A stretch of 64,000 nt of DNA from Planctomycetota bacterium (GTDB taxonomy: Bacteria; Planctomycetota; UBA1135; JACQFD01), in NCBI GenBank assembly GCA_016792805.1, contig JAEUHX010000041.1, forward strand, positions 1 through 64,000, in the 5' to 3' direction. Made by a program: the position numbers and the translations under genes. The notes under the pieces were generated by a model, which was not told the DNA's origin, made no database searches, and saw nothing but the letters and a program-made list of their open reading frames with translations. Shown one piece after another: positions 1 through 9,018 of the stretch (position 1 is the stretch's first letter; every line of letters begins with the position of its first letter).

Positions 1-40
1 CGGTCGCGAACTCTTTGGGCACAATCGCCAGTTCGCCGGC

Positions 41-82
41 CGAAAACAAAAAGAGCGGACAAGCACTAAGTGCCTGTCCGCC
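41..82 (-). terminator. Rho-independent terminator of the initiator tRNA
   Basis: Read on the minus strand, a 7-bp stem (55-61 with 75-81) continues after one mismatch into four more pairs (63-66 with 70-73) closed by a three-base loop. It is followed by a T-rich run (TCTTTTTGTTTT). It lies 14 bases past the CCA end of the minus-strand tRNA, which is where transcription of that gene should stop. Confidence 0.88.
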
Positions 83-95
83 CGTAGTTTATGAT

Positions 96-171
96 TGGTA
101 GCGGGGGCAGGATTCGAACCTGCGACCTCCGGGTTATGAGCCCGACGAGCTGCCAGCTGCTCCACCCCGCG
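96..171 (-). tRNA. Initiator tRNA-Met (CAT anticodon)
   Basis: This is a full 76-nt cloverleaf with encoded CCA. The anticodon loop is CUCAUAA, giving CAU. Three features mark it as the initiator rather than the elongator: three consecutive G-C pairs at the base of the anticodon stem (29-31 with 39-41), an A11-U24 pair in the D stem, and no Watson-Crick pair at 1-72. The 1-72 position is C against U, not the common bacterial C against A. The other six acceptor pairs are perfect. It is followed by a strong terminator. Confidence 0.95.
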
Positions 172-280
172 ATCCACGCACCTGGAGGCGAAGCCGCCTC
201 CGGGCGCGATTTGAGGCGAGGAGACTAGGGCCGCCGGCCGACCCCGTCAAGTCACAGGGCCGCCGCGCGACCACCTCCGC

Positions 281-823
281 CTACGGAACAAAGGGCAGCT
301 TCGCCTGCGCCACCTTGGTGCTTCGAATGGTCAGGCCGCCGCGGAACTCGTTGCCCCCGATTTGTCCATCAACCGTCTCGCCGCCCAGAGAATTCACGGT
401 CGCGCCGGTGACTGCCCCTGCGCCGTTTTTCTTGAGCGTGATCAGGCAGGTCGCGTAGCCGCCGAAGTAATTCGACGAAAGATTGAACTCAAAGTACGCG
501 TCCGTCGCGATCGCTTCATTGGCCCCTTCCGTCGAGAAGGAGTCGTCATAAGTGCTCTGCCAGTTCGGCGACGCCGCCGTGCCGACATTGGTGTAGATTT
601 CAAAATCGTACTCGGAGTTCACACTATCCCACACGAAGTGCATGTAAGCCGTCGTCTTGATCGATGCCTTCTTGATGAACCCCGTGTTGGCATCGATCGT
701 GTAGCCGCTCGACGACGCCGTAACTTTGAACCAGAAATCGTTGAGCGCCTGCGCCGAAGCGCTGGCTGCGTAGAGCGTGAAAGCCAACAGGAATGCGAGC
801 ATTAGCTTGAACGTTCGGAACAT
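281..823 (-). CDS. Small secreted protein of unknown function
   Basis: The product is 180 residues. I chose the ATG at 823, 55 codons inside the longer open frame, because it starts a clean signal peptide (MFRTFKLML, a hydrophobic core of Leu, Ala and Phe, then an ASAQA cleavage site) and has a GAGG purine stretch about 7 bases upstream. The mature part is about 155 residues. It is rich in Thr, Ser, Asn, Tyr and Gly, has no cysteine pair pattern and ends in alternating hydrophobic segments that suggest a beta-rich fold. I do not recognise the family. The gene stands alone between the tRNA and the C25 peptidase gene on the same strand. Confidence 0.7.
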   Translation of the reverse strand: MFRTFKLMLAFLLAFTLYAASASAQALNDFWFKVTASSSGYTIDANTGFIKKASIKTTAYMHFVWDSVNSEYDFEIYTNVGTAASPNWQSTYDDSFSTEGANEAIATDAYFEFNLSSNYFGGYATCLITLKKNGAGAVTGATVNSLGGETVDGQIGGNEFRGGLTIRSTKVAQAKLPFVP

Positions 824-1073
824 TTGTGCCTCTTTGAGTTCGACGAATGGAAGAAACCACGGTGTCGGCAAAGTGCAAAATCTGTGCGCAACGTGCCGAC
901 GGAGCCCAGCTCTCGGAACGCCCAAGGGCTGGATCGGTGGCCGCGCACGAAGCGGCGCCCGCGGGTCCGCCGTGTCTCGAATGGGCACAGCGGAGCAACG
1001 GGCACCTTCCTTCTGGGCCGCGCCCCGAGTGGCGCGTTACGGACGTTTCCGGAGCCCCGTCCCTGAGTCCGAC

Positions 1074-2453
1074 CTACGGCGCCGCCGTCAGGCATGGGTC
1101 GCCGAAGAGTATGAACTTCATCCCCTGGAAGAAGATGCTCGGCGGATACCAGCCGTCGTCGGGGGCGAGCGCCGCAAGCTGCTCCGTCGCGAAGTAGTGC
1201 CGGATCGCGTCCCGCCACGCGTCGCCAAGCGTGGCGCCCTCGGTCGCCAGCCCGCGCACCATCCCATCGACGAGCGTCAGCCCGCACGGCTGGCTCCCCG
1301 TATTGCACCCGAAGTAGGCGACCGCTCCCCCATCGCCTTTCCGCAGCAGCTGCTCACCGAATCCGCTCGGGTTGAACTTCCCGCGCTGGTACGGCGCAGG
1401 CGGAGGCGGCGGCGCCGAGAACCGCTCACCGTGATTCGACCCGGGGTGCTCCGCGCCGAGCACATCGCGATAGCCCTCGTACGGCGGCAACGTCGCGAAG
1501 CGCGCCGTGGAGCAGCCGGCAGAAAGCACAATCGGCAACATTTCCGAATTTTGTAACTTCTCGATCGACGCCGTCGACAGCGAGTGCTCCCATCCGTGGT
1601 CATGGCCGTGGCCGGCATGGACGAGCAATCCTGCGCCGGAATTCAAGAATCCGACGAGCTCGCCCTCGCTCGGAGGCGCCGGGCGCTCCGCGCTTCCGTC
1701 GGCGTAGAAATACTGTTGCTTCGACCAACGCGCGTCGAGCGAAGCCGCCATGCGCTCGAATTGTGGCCTGCAGTCCACCCAGCCGCCGACGACGGCGAAG
1801 CCCGAGCGTCGATGCCAAGGGATCGCGCTTGCGGCGCTGCGCGCAGCGCGGCGGGCAGCTTCCTCTCGGTTCACGGTCTTTTTCGCCAGCAGCGCCACTT
1901 CGTCCGCACTGCTCACCGGCCAACGCCCGACCGCGAGCTCCGGCACATAGTCGATGCCGTCGAAGTTCACAGGATCCGATTTGTGCTTCTCGCCGCGCAC
2001 TTCGCCGTAATAGTGCGCATGGAAGCCATCCTTTCGCGTGTTCCAATCCTCGAAGGATCCATCCGCTTTCGCCACGTCGCCGTAGTACAAATCGCTCGGA
2101 TAGAACGCGTAGTCGAAGGCTTCCTTCGTGACGCGGTCCAGCACCATGTAGCGCACCGGCATCACGTCGGCATCGCCGACCAAGAGCACATATCCAGCCG
2201 AACGACTCCGCCACGCTTCATAGAGAAATAATTTTAACTTCTCCGGGTCATCGGCGCCGCGCCCCTGCGCGAGCACACTCTCCAGCTCGACGACCTCGAC
2301 CGGCCGCTGCGCGCGGCGAAGCTCCACGAGCGGCGCCAGCGCCGCATGGAAGCCCCGCGGCGCCACGATCACCAAAGACCTGCTCAAGGCGGGAGAGGCA
2401 GGAGCGCTCGCAGCACCCTGCCCGAGAAGCGCGAGAAACGCGGCGAGGATCAT
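1074..2453 (-). CDS. Gingipain-like C25 family cysteine peptidase, secreted
   Basis: The product is 459 residues. The start at 2453 gives a signal peptide (MILAAFLALL, cleavage near ASA) and removes an unlikely Arg/Pro-rich extension. The chain then follows the peptidase C25 pattern. A nucleotide-fold-like N half has the VLLVGDADVMP segment (residues 89-99). The catalytic His motif is HAGHGHDHGW (279-288), and the catalytic Cys sits in SAGCSTARF (311-319, Cys314). Family knowledge says these are caspase-fold endopeptidases that cleave after basic residues, usually exported. The C-terminal adhesin and sorting domains of true gingipains are absent. GGGAG lies directly against the ATG, so the exact start is uncertain. 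Divergent from the esterase gene. Confidence 0.85.
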   Translation of the reverse strand: MILAAFLALLGQGAASAPASPALSRSLVIVAPRGFHAALAPLVELRRAQRPVEVVELESVLAQGRGADDPEKLKLFLYEAWRSRSAGYVLLVGDADVMPVRYMVLDRVTKEAFDYAFYPSDLYYGDVAKADGSFEDWNTRKDGFHAHYYGEVRGEKHKSDPVNFDGIDYVPELAVGRWPVSSADEVALLAKKTVNREEAARRAARSAASAIPWHRRSGFAVVGGWVDCRPQFERMAASLDARWSKQQYFYADGSAERPAPPSEGELVGFLNSGAGLLVHAGHGHDHGWEHSLSTASIEKLQNSEMLPIVLSAGCSTARFATLPPYEGYRDVLGAEHPGSNHGERFSAPPPPPAPYQRGKFNPSGFGEQLLRKGDGGAVAYFGCNTGSQPCGLTLVDGMVRGLATEGATLGDAWRDAIRHYFATEQLAALAPDDGWYPPSIFFQGMKFILFGDPCLTAAP

Positions 2454-2541
2454 CTCCCCATTCTGCGGCGGGCAACCCCCGGGAGCCGCTCCGCGATCCT
2501 CCGATGGCGCCGATCCGCCCACCCGACGGCACAATCGCGGC

Positions 2542-3567
2542 ATGCCGAGATTCGAGCCCTGCCGCGTCGAGATGGTGCCCGTCGAGTCGCGCGCGTTGCG
2601 CCGCAATGCGCTGCGCGATCCGTGGCGCCGCGCGCTGCCGGTCGTGCTGCCGCCGGGGTACGACGCCGCACGCCACCGCCGCTACCCGGTGATCTGGGTG
2701 CTCGCCGGCTTCCTCGGTACGGGGCGCATGCTGCTCAACCGCAGCATGACGGTGCCAGCCCTCGACGAGCGCGTGGCGCGCCTCGTGGCGCGTGGCTCGA
2801 TGCCTCCGGCGATCCTCGCGCTCCCCGACTGCATGACCGCACTCGGCGGCTCCCAGTACCTCGATTCGCCGGCCGTCGGCGCCTACGAAACCCACGTCTG
2901 CGATGAGCTCGTGCCGCTCGTCGACTCGCATTTCCGCACCATCCCGCGCCGCGAGGCGCGCGCCGTGGCGGGCAAGTCCTCCGGCGGCTACGGAGCGCTT
3001 CGACTCGCCATGCGCCGGCCCGATTTGTTCGCCGCTGCCGCATCGCACTCGGGAGATTGTTACTTTGAATATTGTCACGTTCGCGACTTCCCCATGGCGG
3101 TGAACGCCATCGTCGAGGCGGGCGGCGTCGCGAAATTATTAAAAAAAGTGCGGTCCACAGAAAAGCCCAAACATGAGGACCAGATCGCGATGATGACCGT
3201 CGCGAGCGCCCGCTGCTATTCCCCCAATCCGCGGTCGCGCGATGGGTACGACCTGCCGTTCGAGCTGCCGAGCGGACGCATCCGCGAGGACGTGGTCGCC
3301 CGCTGGCTCGAGCACGATCCGGTTCGAATGGTGGAGCGACGCCAGCATGCGCGCGCGCTCGCCAAGCTGAAGCTTCTTTTCCTCGATTGCGGCACGCGCG
3401 ATCAGTGGGCTTTACACCTCGGGCTGCGCGTGCTCGCGGAGCGGCTCACGCGCCTTGGAATTCGCCACGAACACCACGAATTTCCCGACGACCACCTTTC
3501 GATCTCCTACCGCATGGACGTCTCGCTTCCCAAGCTCGGGAAGGCGCTCGCGCGGGAGGCGTCGTAG
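2542..3567 (+). CDS. Putative esterase, alpha/beta-hydrolase fold (esterase D/enterochelin esterase type)
   Basis: The product is 341 residues with no signal peptide. The fold is recognisable from a LPPGYDAARHRRYPVIWVLAG strand-loop region (residues 36-56), the nucleophile elbow G-K-S-S-G (144-148, Ser146) and a late DDHLSISYR segment that supplies the probable catalytic His. This matches the PF00756 esterase group, which hydrolyses S-formylglutathione, siderophore esters or acyl sugars. The sequence does not tell which substrate applies. The next gene starts 6 bases after the stop, so the two are probably one transcript. An internal Met at residue 11 is an alternative start. Confidence 0.82.
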   Translation: MPRFEPCRVEMVPVESRALRRNALRDPWRRALPVVLPPGYDAARHRRYPVIWVLAGFLGTGRMLLNRSMTVPALDERVARLVARGSMPPAILALPDCMTALGGSQYLDSPAVGAYETHVCDELVPLVDSHFRTIPRREARAVAGKSSGGYGALRLAMRRPDLFAAAASHSGDCYFEYCHVRDFPMAVNAIVEAGGVAKLLKKVRSTEKPKHEDQIAMMTVASARCYSPNPRSRDGYDLPFELPSGRIREDVVARWLEHDPVRMVERRQHARALAKLKLLFLDCGTRDQWALHLGLRVLAERLTRLGIRHEHHEFPDDHLSISYRMDVSLPKLGKALAREAS

Positions 3568-3573
3568 CTGCCG

Positions 3574-6009
3574 ATGGACCGCCGGTTCCTCGTGATCTTG
3601 GGCCTGCTCGCCCTTCTGGCGGGCGCGGCCGGATTCTTGATCTTGCAAGGCGACGTTGAGAGTGCCGCTCCGCGCGAGCCCGAAGCAGCCTCTGGGCCGA
3701 GCGCTTCCGCGTCGGCCACGCCGGACGAGACGTCGCAGGCGACGGGTGTCGCCGGCGTCGGCGGGCGCACGATCTCTGGACGCGTGGTCGACAGCGGCGG
3801 AGCCCCCATTGCCGGCGCGAAGATCATTGTGGGCGATCGGACGATCGAGGCGGGCGACGATGGCCGCTTTTCACAGATCCCAGTTCCGGAGGTTCGCGGG
3901 CTCGAGAGCTTCGTCATCGCCGCGAGCGAGTGGCACACCACCGCCGTGTTTCTGCTTGAGGGCTCGGCGAAAGGATCGGCTCGAAAGCTCACACTTCGCG
4001 CCGGTGAGAATTCAATCGGAGACGTTGTGCTGCGGGCGTCGGGCGCTGTGGAGGGCACCGTCTTCGACGACCGCGATTTCCCCGTGGAGGGCGCTTTTGT
4101 AACTCTCGACGGCCTCGGCCGCGGCAAGCCCGCGGAGGGCTCCTACGTGCGCACCGATGACCGCGGCAAATACAAACTCTCGGGCGTGCCTCCTGGCGAG
4201 GCCAAACTTCGGGTTTGGCTGAATCGGCGTGAGTCGGTGAGCGATCCCATTCGCGTGAAAGCCATGGCGGTGGCGCAGGCGCCCCCCATCGCATTATTGC
4301 GGACCGCCGGCGAGCGCGTGATGCGCGGAAAAGTGATCTCAAGCGACAACGGCGAGCCCCTCGGCGGCATCCGCGTGCGGGTGGCGATCCAGGGAGGCGA
4401 GCAGCTCGCGGGCTACACCGGCCTGGATGGCACTTTTGCGATTATCAATCTTCCCGACATGAGCACGCCCGTGCCGCTCGAGGCAGAAGGACATGGATTC
4501 GGCAAGCGGCGCTTCGGGCCTTACGCGCCGAGCGACGACAGCATCGTGCTCACCCTCGAGGGCGGTGCGCCGATCGCGTTGCGCGTGCTCGACGCAGCGA
4601 CGAGTGCTCCGATCGAGGAGTACGGCGCCTGGACCTGCTCTCCCGAAACGCGCGCCGAGACCGACGAACAGCCCCCCGTCGAGAAGCATCCGGGAGGCGA
4701 CAGCGTCGTGCGCGCCTCCGCCCCGCGGCGCACGCGTCTCGTGGTGAATGCGCCGGGATATTTATTACTTGAGACACACATCGAGACGACGCAGCGAACC
4801 GTAGAGGTGAGACTACAAAAAGGGTCGCCCGTGACTGTAAAGGTCGTCCGGCGCAATCAGCCGCTCGCGGGAGCGCGCGTCTCGATCTGTTTCCCGAAGG
4901 CGCCCGACTCCGCGAGCGGCGGCGGGATCGGCCTCCAGGCGCTCCAGTCGTTCACACAAGATTTGAACGTGGCGGAGGGCGGGACGCAGTCGATCAAGGT
5001 GGGCGCCGACGGAGCCGACCTCGGAAGTGTGACGCCGCCAGTGCGCGCTCGATCCGCCGACCGCGAGCGCATCACGGGTCCGGATGGCATCGCGCGGTTC
5101 GAAGCGGTCCCGCCCGGCACCCTCGTCGCCATCGTCACAGATAAGCAGAATGCGCGGGCGCGCTCGTCGGCCTTCAAACTGCAAGCGGGCGAGCCGGGGC
5201 ACGTCGTCGTGGCCTTCCAGGAGCCCGGCTCGGTGACGGGCACCGTTGCCGGAATTCTTGAGGGCGAAGCGCTCACCGTTTTATTGAAACGCAACGAAGA
5301 GGATGAGCCCAATTTTCGAAAGGTGGCAACGGTTCAGCCTGACGGCACCTTTCGAGCCGACGGCCTTCGCGCGGGGAAGTACCTCGCGGCCATCCAGTAT
5401 CCCGATGACGCGAGCCCGCCCGACTTGAACGGGCCGGGTGTCGTCGCCCTCGAGGTGCCGAGTGGAGGCGTCGCTCCGATCGAGCTCGACACCGCCAAAG
5501 ACGGCCGGGCAACCATCCAAGTGCAACTTTCTTGGATCGGTTCAGGACCGGGGAAGCTGCGGGCGCGCTGGCAGCGCTCATCGCCCAATCCGACGCGCAT
5601 CGGGCGCGAGCAGCCGGTCGACGACGGCGGGCGCGTCTTGCTCCAGCGCGTGCTGCCAGGAACTGTGCATGTTGACTTGCTGAGCGCCGGGCAGCTCACG
5701 CTCGCGCGCCTCGGTCCAATCGAGGTCGCAGCAGGCGAGAATGCACAGATCTCGAAGTCGCTCAACCTTGGCACCGTCCGGATTCGCGTCGGCCCGAAAC
5801 AACAAAAAGAGGGCGTTCACGTTTCGATCCAAATCCCTGCCCCCGGCGTGAGCGGGACGGCACCCACCAACGAGGAGGGCGAGCTCGTCATTGCGGCCCC
5901 CGAGGGCCAGGTCTCCGTCTCGGCCAACGTCGACGGGAAAGTGCGAACGGGCTCAATCCTCGTGCAGGTCGGCGTCGAATCGCTGCTGGAGCTGCGCCAG
6001 CTGCCGTGA
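3574..6009 (+). CDS. Large membrane-anchored protein with carboxypeptidase-regulatory-like repeats
   Basis: The product is 811 residues. The N terminus (MDRRFLVILGLLALLAG) is a single membrane anchor or uncleaved signal. A Ser/Ala-rich linker follows, then a series of beta-sandwich modules of the CarboxypepD_reg type. The visible repeat core is ISGRVVDSGGAPIAGAKI near residue 69, with related segments GTVFDDRDFPVEGAFV, GKVISSDNGEPLGGIRV and GTVAGILEGEALTV. Such domains are non-catalytic structural modules exposed outside the cytoplasmic membrane. No enzymatic motif is present. It begins 6 bases after the esterase stop and ends convergently with sbtB. A related but shorter protein is encoded at 51601-53310. 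Confidence 0.78.
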   Translation: MDRRFLVILGLLALLAGAAGFLILQGDVESAAPREPEAASGPSASASATPDETSQATGVAGVGGRTISGRVVDSGGAPIAGAKIIVGDRTIEAGDDGRFSQIPVPEVRGLESFVIAASEWHTTAVFLLEGSAKGSARKLTLRAGENSIGDVVLRASGAVEGTVFDDRDFPVEGAFVTLDGLGRGKPAEGSYVRTDDRGKYKLSGVPPGEAKLRVWLNRRESVSDPIRVKAMAVAQAPPIALLRTAGERVMRGKVISSDNGEPLGGIRVRVAIQGGEQLAGYTGLDGTFAIINLPDMSTPVPLEAEGHGFGKRRFGPYAPSDDSIVLTLEGGAPIALRVLDAATSAPIEEYGAWTCSPETRAETDEQPPVEKHPGGDSVVRASAPRRTRLVVNAPGYLLLETHIETTQRTVEVRLQKGSPVTVKVVRRNQPLAGARVSICFPKAPDSASGGGIGLQALQSFTQDLNVAEGGTQSIKVGADGADLGSVTPPVRARSADRERITGPDGIARFEAVPPGTLVAIVTDKQNARARSSAFKLQAGEPGHVVVAFQEPGSVTGTVAGILEGEALTVLLKRNEEDEPNFRKVATVQPDGTFRADGLRAGKYLAAIQYPDDASPPDLNGPGVVALEVPSGGVAPIELDTAKDGRATIQVQLSWIGSGPGKLRARWQRSSPNPTRIGREQPVDDGGRVLLQRVLPGTVHVDLLSAGQLTLARLGPIEVAAGENAQISKSLNLGTVRIRVGPKQQKEGVHVSIQIPAPGVSGTAPTNEEGELVIAAPEGQVSVSANVDGKVRTGSILVQVGVESLLELRQLP

Positions 6010-6167
6010 TGCTTCCGCGCGAGCGCGCCAAGCGGCATCCATCACAATTTCGCGCGCAGATGCCGATACCACTTATCGATTGAGGAGTTCGGCGCGCGCG
6101 CCAACCCAACTGATTCGTCGCGGAACACCCTTGAGGTAGGATCTCGTGCCTTCAGCGGGCCGACACC

Positions 6168-6470
6168 CTAAACGTATTTGTCTCCACGTACCACGTGCAC
6201 GTCGTGCACGAATGCAATAATCGCGTAGTGCGGGAAGTAGCGTTCGGCCAAGCGCTCCAGAATTCGATCCGCGGCGTCCGGCCCGACCACCGCTTCGATC
6301 CGCACGTTCTTCCCGCCGAGTTCCGACGTGCGAAGCCCTCGGGAGCCTTCACCCGTCGCCTCCGAGACCGTAAACCCCTTCGCGCCGAGAGAGCGCATTT
6401 CCTCACAAATCCGGTCGCCGAGAACCGACTCGGCAACCACCGTCACAAGCTTCAGCGGTGTCGTCTTCAT
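6168..6470 (-). CDS. sbtB: SbtB-like PII-family regulator of bicarbonate transport
   Basis: The product is 100 residues. It starts at the ATG at 6470, which overlaps the sbtA stop as ATGA (6470-6467), a sign of translational coupling. The sequence follows the ferredoxin-like PII fold: KLVTVVAESVLGDRI, then a loop GEGSRGLRTSELGGKNVRIEAVVG, then AERYFPHYAIIAFVHDV. SbtB proteins bind adenine nucleotides and plug the SbtA trimer from the cytoplasm. The Cys-rich C-terminal loop (CGPxGC) of some cyanobacterial SbtB proteins is missing here, as the chain ends at RGDKYV. The assignment rests on the fold plus its pairing with sbtA. Confidence 0.85.
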   Translation of the reverse strand: MKTTPLKLVTVVAESVLGDRICEEMRSLGAKGFTVSEATGEGSRGLRTSELGGKNVRIEAVVGPDAADRILERLAERYFPHYAIIAFVHDVHVVRGDKYV

Positions 6471-7444
6471 CGCGGGCCCTCCGCCATCCAAAGCGCGAGG
6501 CGATGGAAAAGTGGGATTCCGAGTGCGAGGTTGAATGGAAACGTCACTGCGATCGCGAGCGTCAACGGAACGCCCGGATTTGCCGCGGGAAGCCCGAGCC
6601 GCACGGCCGCCGGCGCGGCGATGTACGACGCGCTCGCCGCCAACACGCCGAGCGTCGTGCAGCCGCCGACCGACAAGCCGACCAGCCTCCCCGCTCCGAC
6701 TCCGAGGAGCCCGTGAACCAGCGGAGCCGCCACGGCGAAAACCAATAATCCCACGCCGATTCTGCGTAGCTCCCGCGCGCGGCGACCGGCCGTGAGCCCC
6801 ATCTCCAGCAGGAAGATCACGAGTGCGCCTCGGTAAAGATCCACAAAAAGCGGCGCAACCGGCGAAAAGCGCTCCTTGCCGGCGAGGGCCCCAATCACGA
6901 GGCCGCCCACCAGCAGCACGATGCTCCGCCCCGCCAGCACTTCACGAATCACGGCCCCCATCGGTTCTCCGCTGCCGTTCGAAGCCGATCGCCCGAGCAC
7001 CAGCGCAATCAAGATCGCTGGCACCTCCAGCAGGGCGACGAGCGCCGGCAGAAACCCCTCTGCTGGCGTCGTCACCGCTTCGAGATATTGTGAGCACGCG
7101 ATAAATGTTACTGCCGACACCGAGCCGTAATGAGCCGCGAGAGCAGCGGCGTCGACGGCCGAGACGCGAAGCGCGCGCCTCAGAAATCCAAAATCGAGAA
7201 TGGCCGTTCCGAGCCCGAGCGCAACGGTCGCAATCGCAGGCCAAACGATCTGTGAAGGGGCGAAGCGCGAGATTTCGACGCCGCCCTTCATTCCAATTGC
7301 GAGGAGCAGATAGATCGAAAGGGCGCTGTAAAGATCGTCGGGAATCTTGAGGTCGCTGCGCACCCAGGCGGCGGCCACGCCGAGCGCAAACGAAAGGACG
7401 ATCGGAGAGAGCAGGTTGGCGGCCAGCAGCTCGAGCGGTCCCAC
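6467..7444 (-). CDS. sbtA: Sodium-dependent bicarbonate transporter, SbtA family
   Basis: The product is 325 residues from the GTG at 7444. The longer frame adds 77 Arg-rich residues that do not look like protein. About ten hydrophobic helices are visible. Family-like segments are NLLSPIVLSFALGVAAA at the N end, LLLAIGMKGGVEISRF in the first repeat, and LLEMGLTAGRRARELR in the second, consistent with the inverted-repeat SbtA fold (DUF897). SbtA imports HCO3- with Na+ at the inner membrane. The coupled PII-like gene downstream strengthens the call. No clear Shine-Dalgarno lies before the GTG, so the start could be a few codons off. It follows the DprE1-like gene on the same strand by 77 bases. 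Confidence 0.88.
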   Translation of the reverse strand: MGPLELLAANLLSPIVLSFALGVAAAWVRSDLKIPDDLYSALSIYLLLAIGMKGGVEISRFAPSQIVWPAIATVALGLGTAILDFGFLRRALRVSAVDAAALAAHYGSVSAVTFIACSQYLEAVTTPAEGFLPALVALLEVPAILIALVLGRSASNGSGEPMGAVIREVLAGRSIVLLVGGLVIGALAGKERFSPVAPLFVDLYRGALVIFLLEMGLTAGRRARELRRIGVGLLVFAVAAPLVHGLLGVGAGRLVGLSVGGCTTLGVLAASASYIAAPAAVRLGLPAANPGVPLTLAIAVTFPFNLALGIPLFHRLALWMAEGPR

Positions 7445-7521
7445 GTGTCGCAGTTTGGGATGATCCCTTGTCCGCCGCCATAGGGCTTCCGATGGCGCGT
7501 CCCTCTTCCTGCGGAACCCGA

Positions 7522-9018
7522 TTAGACCGTTGCGAGCGTCCGCGCATCGGCGCCGAACACGCGCTGGAAAAGCTTCGTCTGAAGGAGCCCCTTCGGATCG
7601 CAGCGGCGCTTCATCGCGAGGAACCGATCGACGTTCGCGGCAGGCCACACATCGCGGTGAGCACCCGGCCGGCATGTGGCATCCTTCGAAAAGTAAAATC
7701 TCCCGCCGACTCCGAACACGACCGGGTCCATCCGCTCCGCGAGCTTCCAGAGTGCGGCGCGATTCGATTCAGTCACTTTATAGTCGAGGGCCAGCGAGTA
7801 GCCGTCGACCGCGTGTGTGAGAAGAAATGGATCGGGGCGATGCCGCTTCAGCACACCGAGGTACGGCGGCAGCCCGGCACTCTGCGACATCTCGATCAGC
7901 GACTCGAAGACACGCCGCGCGTCCTTCTCCGGAATGAAACTCTGGTACTGTATCAAGCCGCCGGGTCCGTAGGCGAACTTCCAATTCGGAACGTAATCTA
8001 ATAAAAAGGAGAAGGCCGCGAGCGGCTGGCGATAAGTATATCCGTCGGCGTGTATCCTCGACGCCAGGTACTTCGCCATGTTGATGAGCCGCATGCCCTG
8101 ATTATTCACAAATGGCCGAAGCGCCATCCAGGTCCACCCCTTCGGAATCACTCCCAAAATGTACGAAGGGAGCTCCTGGTTCACGGGCTGGAGCGACGCC
8201 TCCGGGTGAGGGTCCTCACCCTCATGCAGATAGCGCGCGGCGTGGATGATGCCGCGACCGATGGAGCTTCCGGTTCCGAAGCAGTCGACCCAGCCGACGA
8301 GGTAGTCCATCGAGCTGCGCCGCTCGTCAAACGCCCGAAAAGTCGTCTCGAAATCGGGCAGCACAACCGGCTCCACCTCGAGCAAACCCGAGTGAACCCG
8401 CTTGAGCTGGAGCGTGATCGACGTGAACGCCCCCAAGAGCCCAAGCCCACCGATTGCGGAATAGTAAAGCTCCGTATTCTCCCTCGGCGAGCAGGTCACC
8501 TCCTCGCCGGTCGGCAGCAGCATTGTGAACTCCACGATGTGCTCGCCGAACGTTCCGCGTTTGAAATTGTTTTTTCCGTGGGCGTTCACCGCGGCGAGCC
8601 CGCCCATCGATGCGAACATCGTCCCCGTGACCACCGGCGGCCACCACCCGAACGGGAGCGTCGTGCGCCAGATTTGTGCAATCGTGAGACCAGGCTCCGC
8701 CTTCAGGAGACCCGTATTCGGATCGAACGCAAGAATCCGGTTCATCCCCGAGGTATCCACCACGACGCCGCCTTCGTTCTGGAAGGTGTCGCTGTAAGAG
8801 CAGCCCGAGCCGCGCATGGCGATGGAACGCCCTTGGCGTGAAGCCTCCTCGAAGGCGCGCACCAGCGTCTCGCGTTGTGTAACAAAAACGACGCGGCCCT
8901 GCGAGCGCAGCGCGCGCCCCCAGCTCTGCACGAGCTCGAGCGGCTCCGCCAGATTCAAGTCCCATCGCGCTTCGCCGGCGCGCCCGCCGCGGCTGGGCTT
9001 CGCGACCGGTGCGTTCAC
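7522..9018 (-). CDS. FAD-dependent oxidoreductase, DprE1/aldonolactone-oxidase-like
   Basis: The product is 498 residues. I chose the GTG at 9018 because it overlaps the stop of the SDR gene as GTGA and has GGTGGGG about 6 bases upstream. The N half is a PCMH-type FAD-binding domain (MRGSGCSYSD, then ASMGGLAAVNAHGKNN). The C half ends with GGRFYFSKD and MKRRCDPKGLLQTKLFQR. The NAHGKNNFKRGTFGEHI segment closely follows the DprE1 family pattern (HGKNH..GSFG). DprE1 oxidises the 2'-OH of decaprenyl-phosphoryl-ribose, and its SDR partner reduces the ketone. A related epimerase role here is inferred from the pairing. Lactone oxidase is the alternative. Confidence 0.78.
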   Translation of the reverse strand: MNAPVAKPSRGGRAGEARWDLNLAEPLELVQSWGRALRSQGRVVFVTQRETLVRAFEEASRQGRSIAMRGSGCSYSDTFQNEGGVVVDTSGMNRILAFDPNTGLLKAEPGLTIAQIWRTTLPFGWWPPVVTGTMFASMGGLAAVNAHGKNNFKRGTFGEHIVEFTMLLPTGEEVTCSPRENTELYYSAIGGLGLLGAFTSITLQLKRVHSGLLEVEPVVLPDFETTFRAFDERRSSMDYLVGWVDCFGTGSSIGRGIIHAARYLHEGEDPHPEASLQPVNQELPSYILGVIPKGWTWMALRPFVNNQGMRLINMAKYLASRIHADGYTYRQPLAAFSFLLDYVPNWKFAYGPGGLIQYQSFIPEKDARRVFESLIEMSQSAGLPPYLGVLKRHRPDPFLLTHAVDGYSLALDYKVTESNRAALWKLAERMDPVVFGVGGRFYFSKDATCRPGAHRDVWPAANVDRFLAMKRRCDPKGLLQTKLFQRVFGADARTLATV

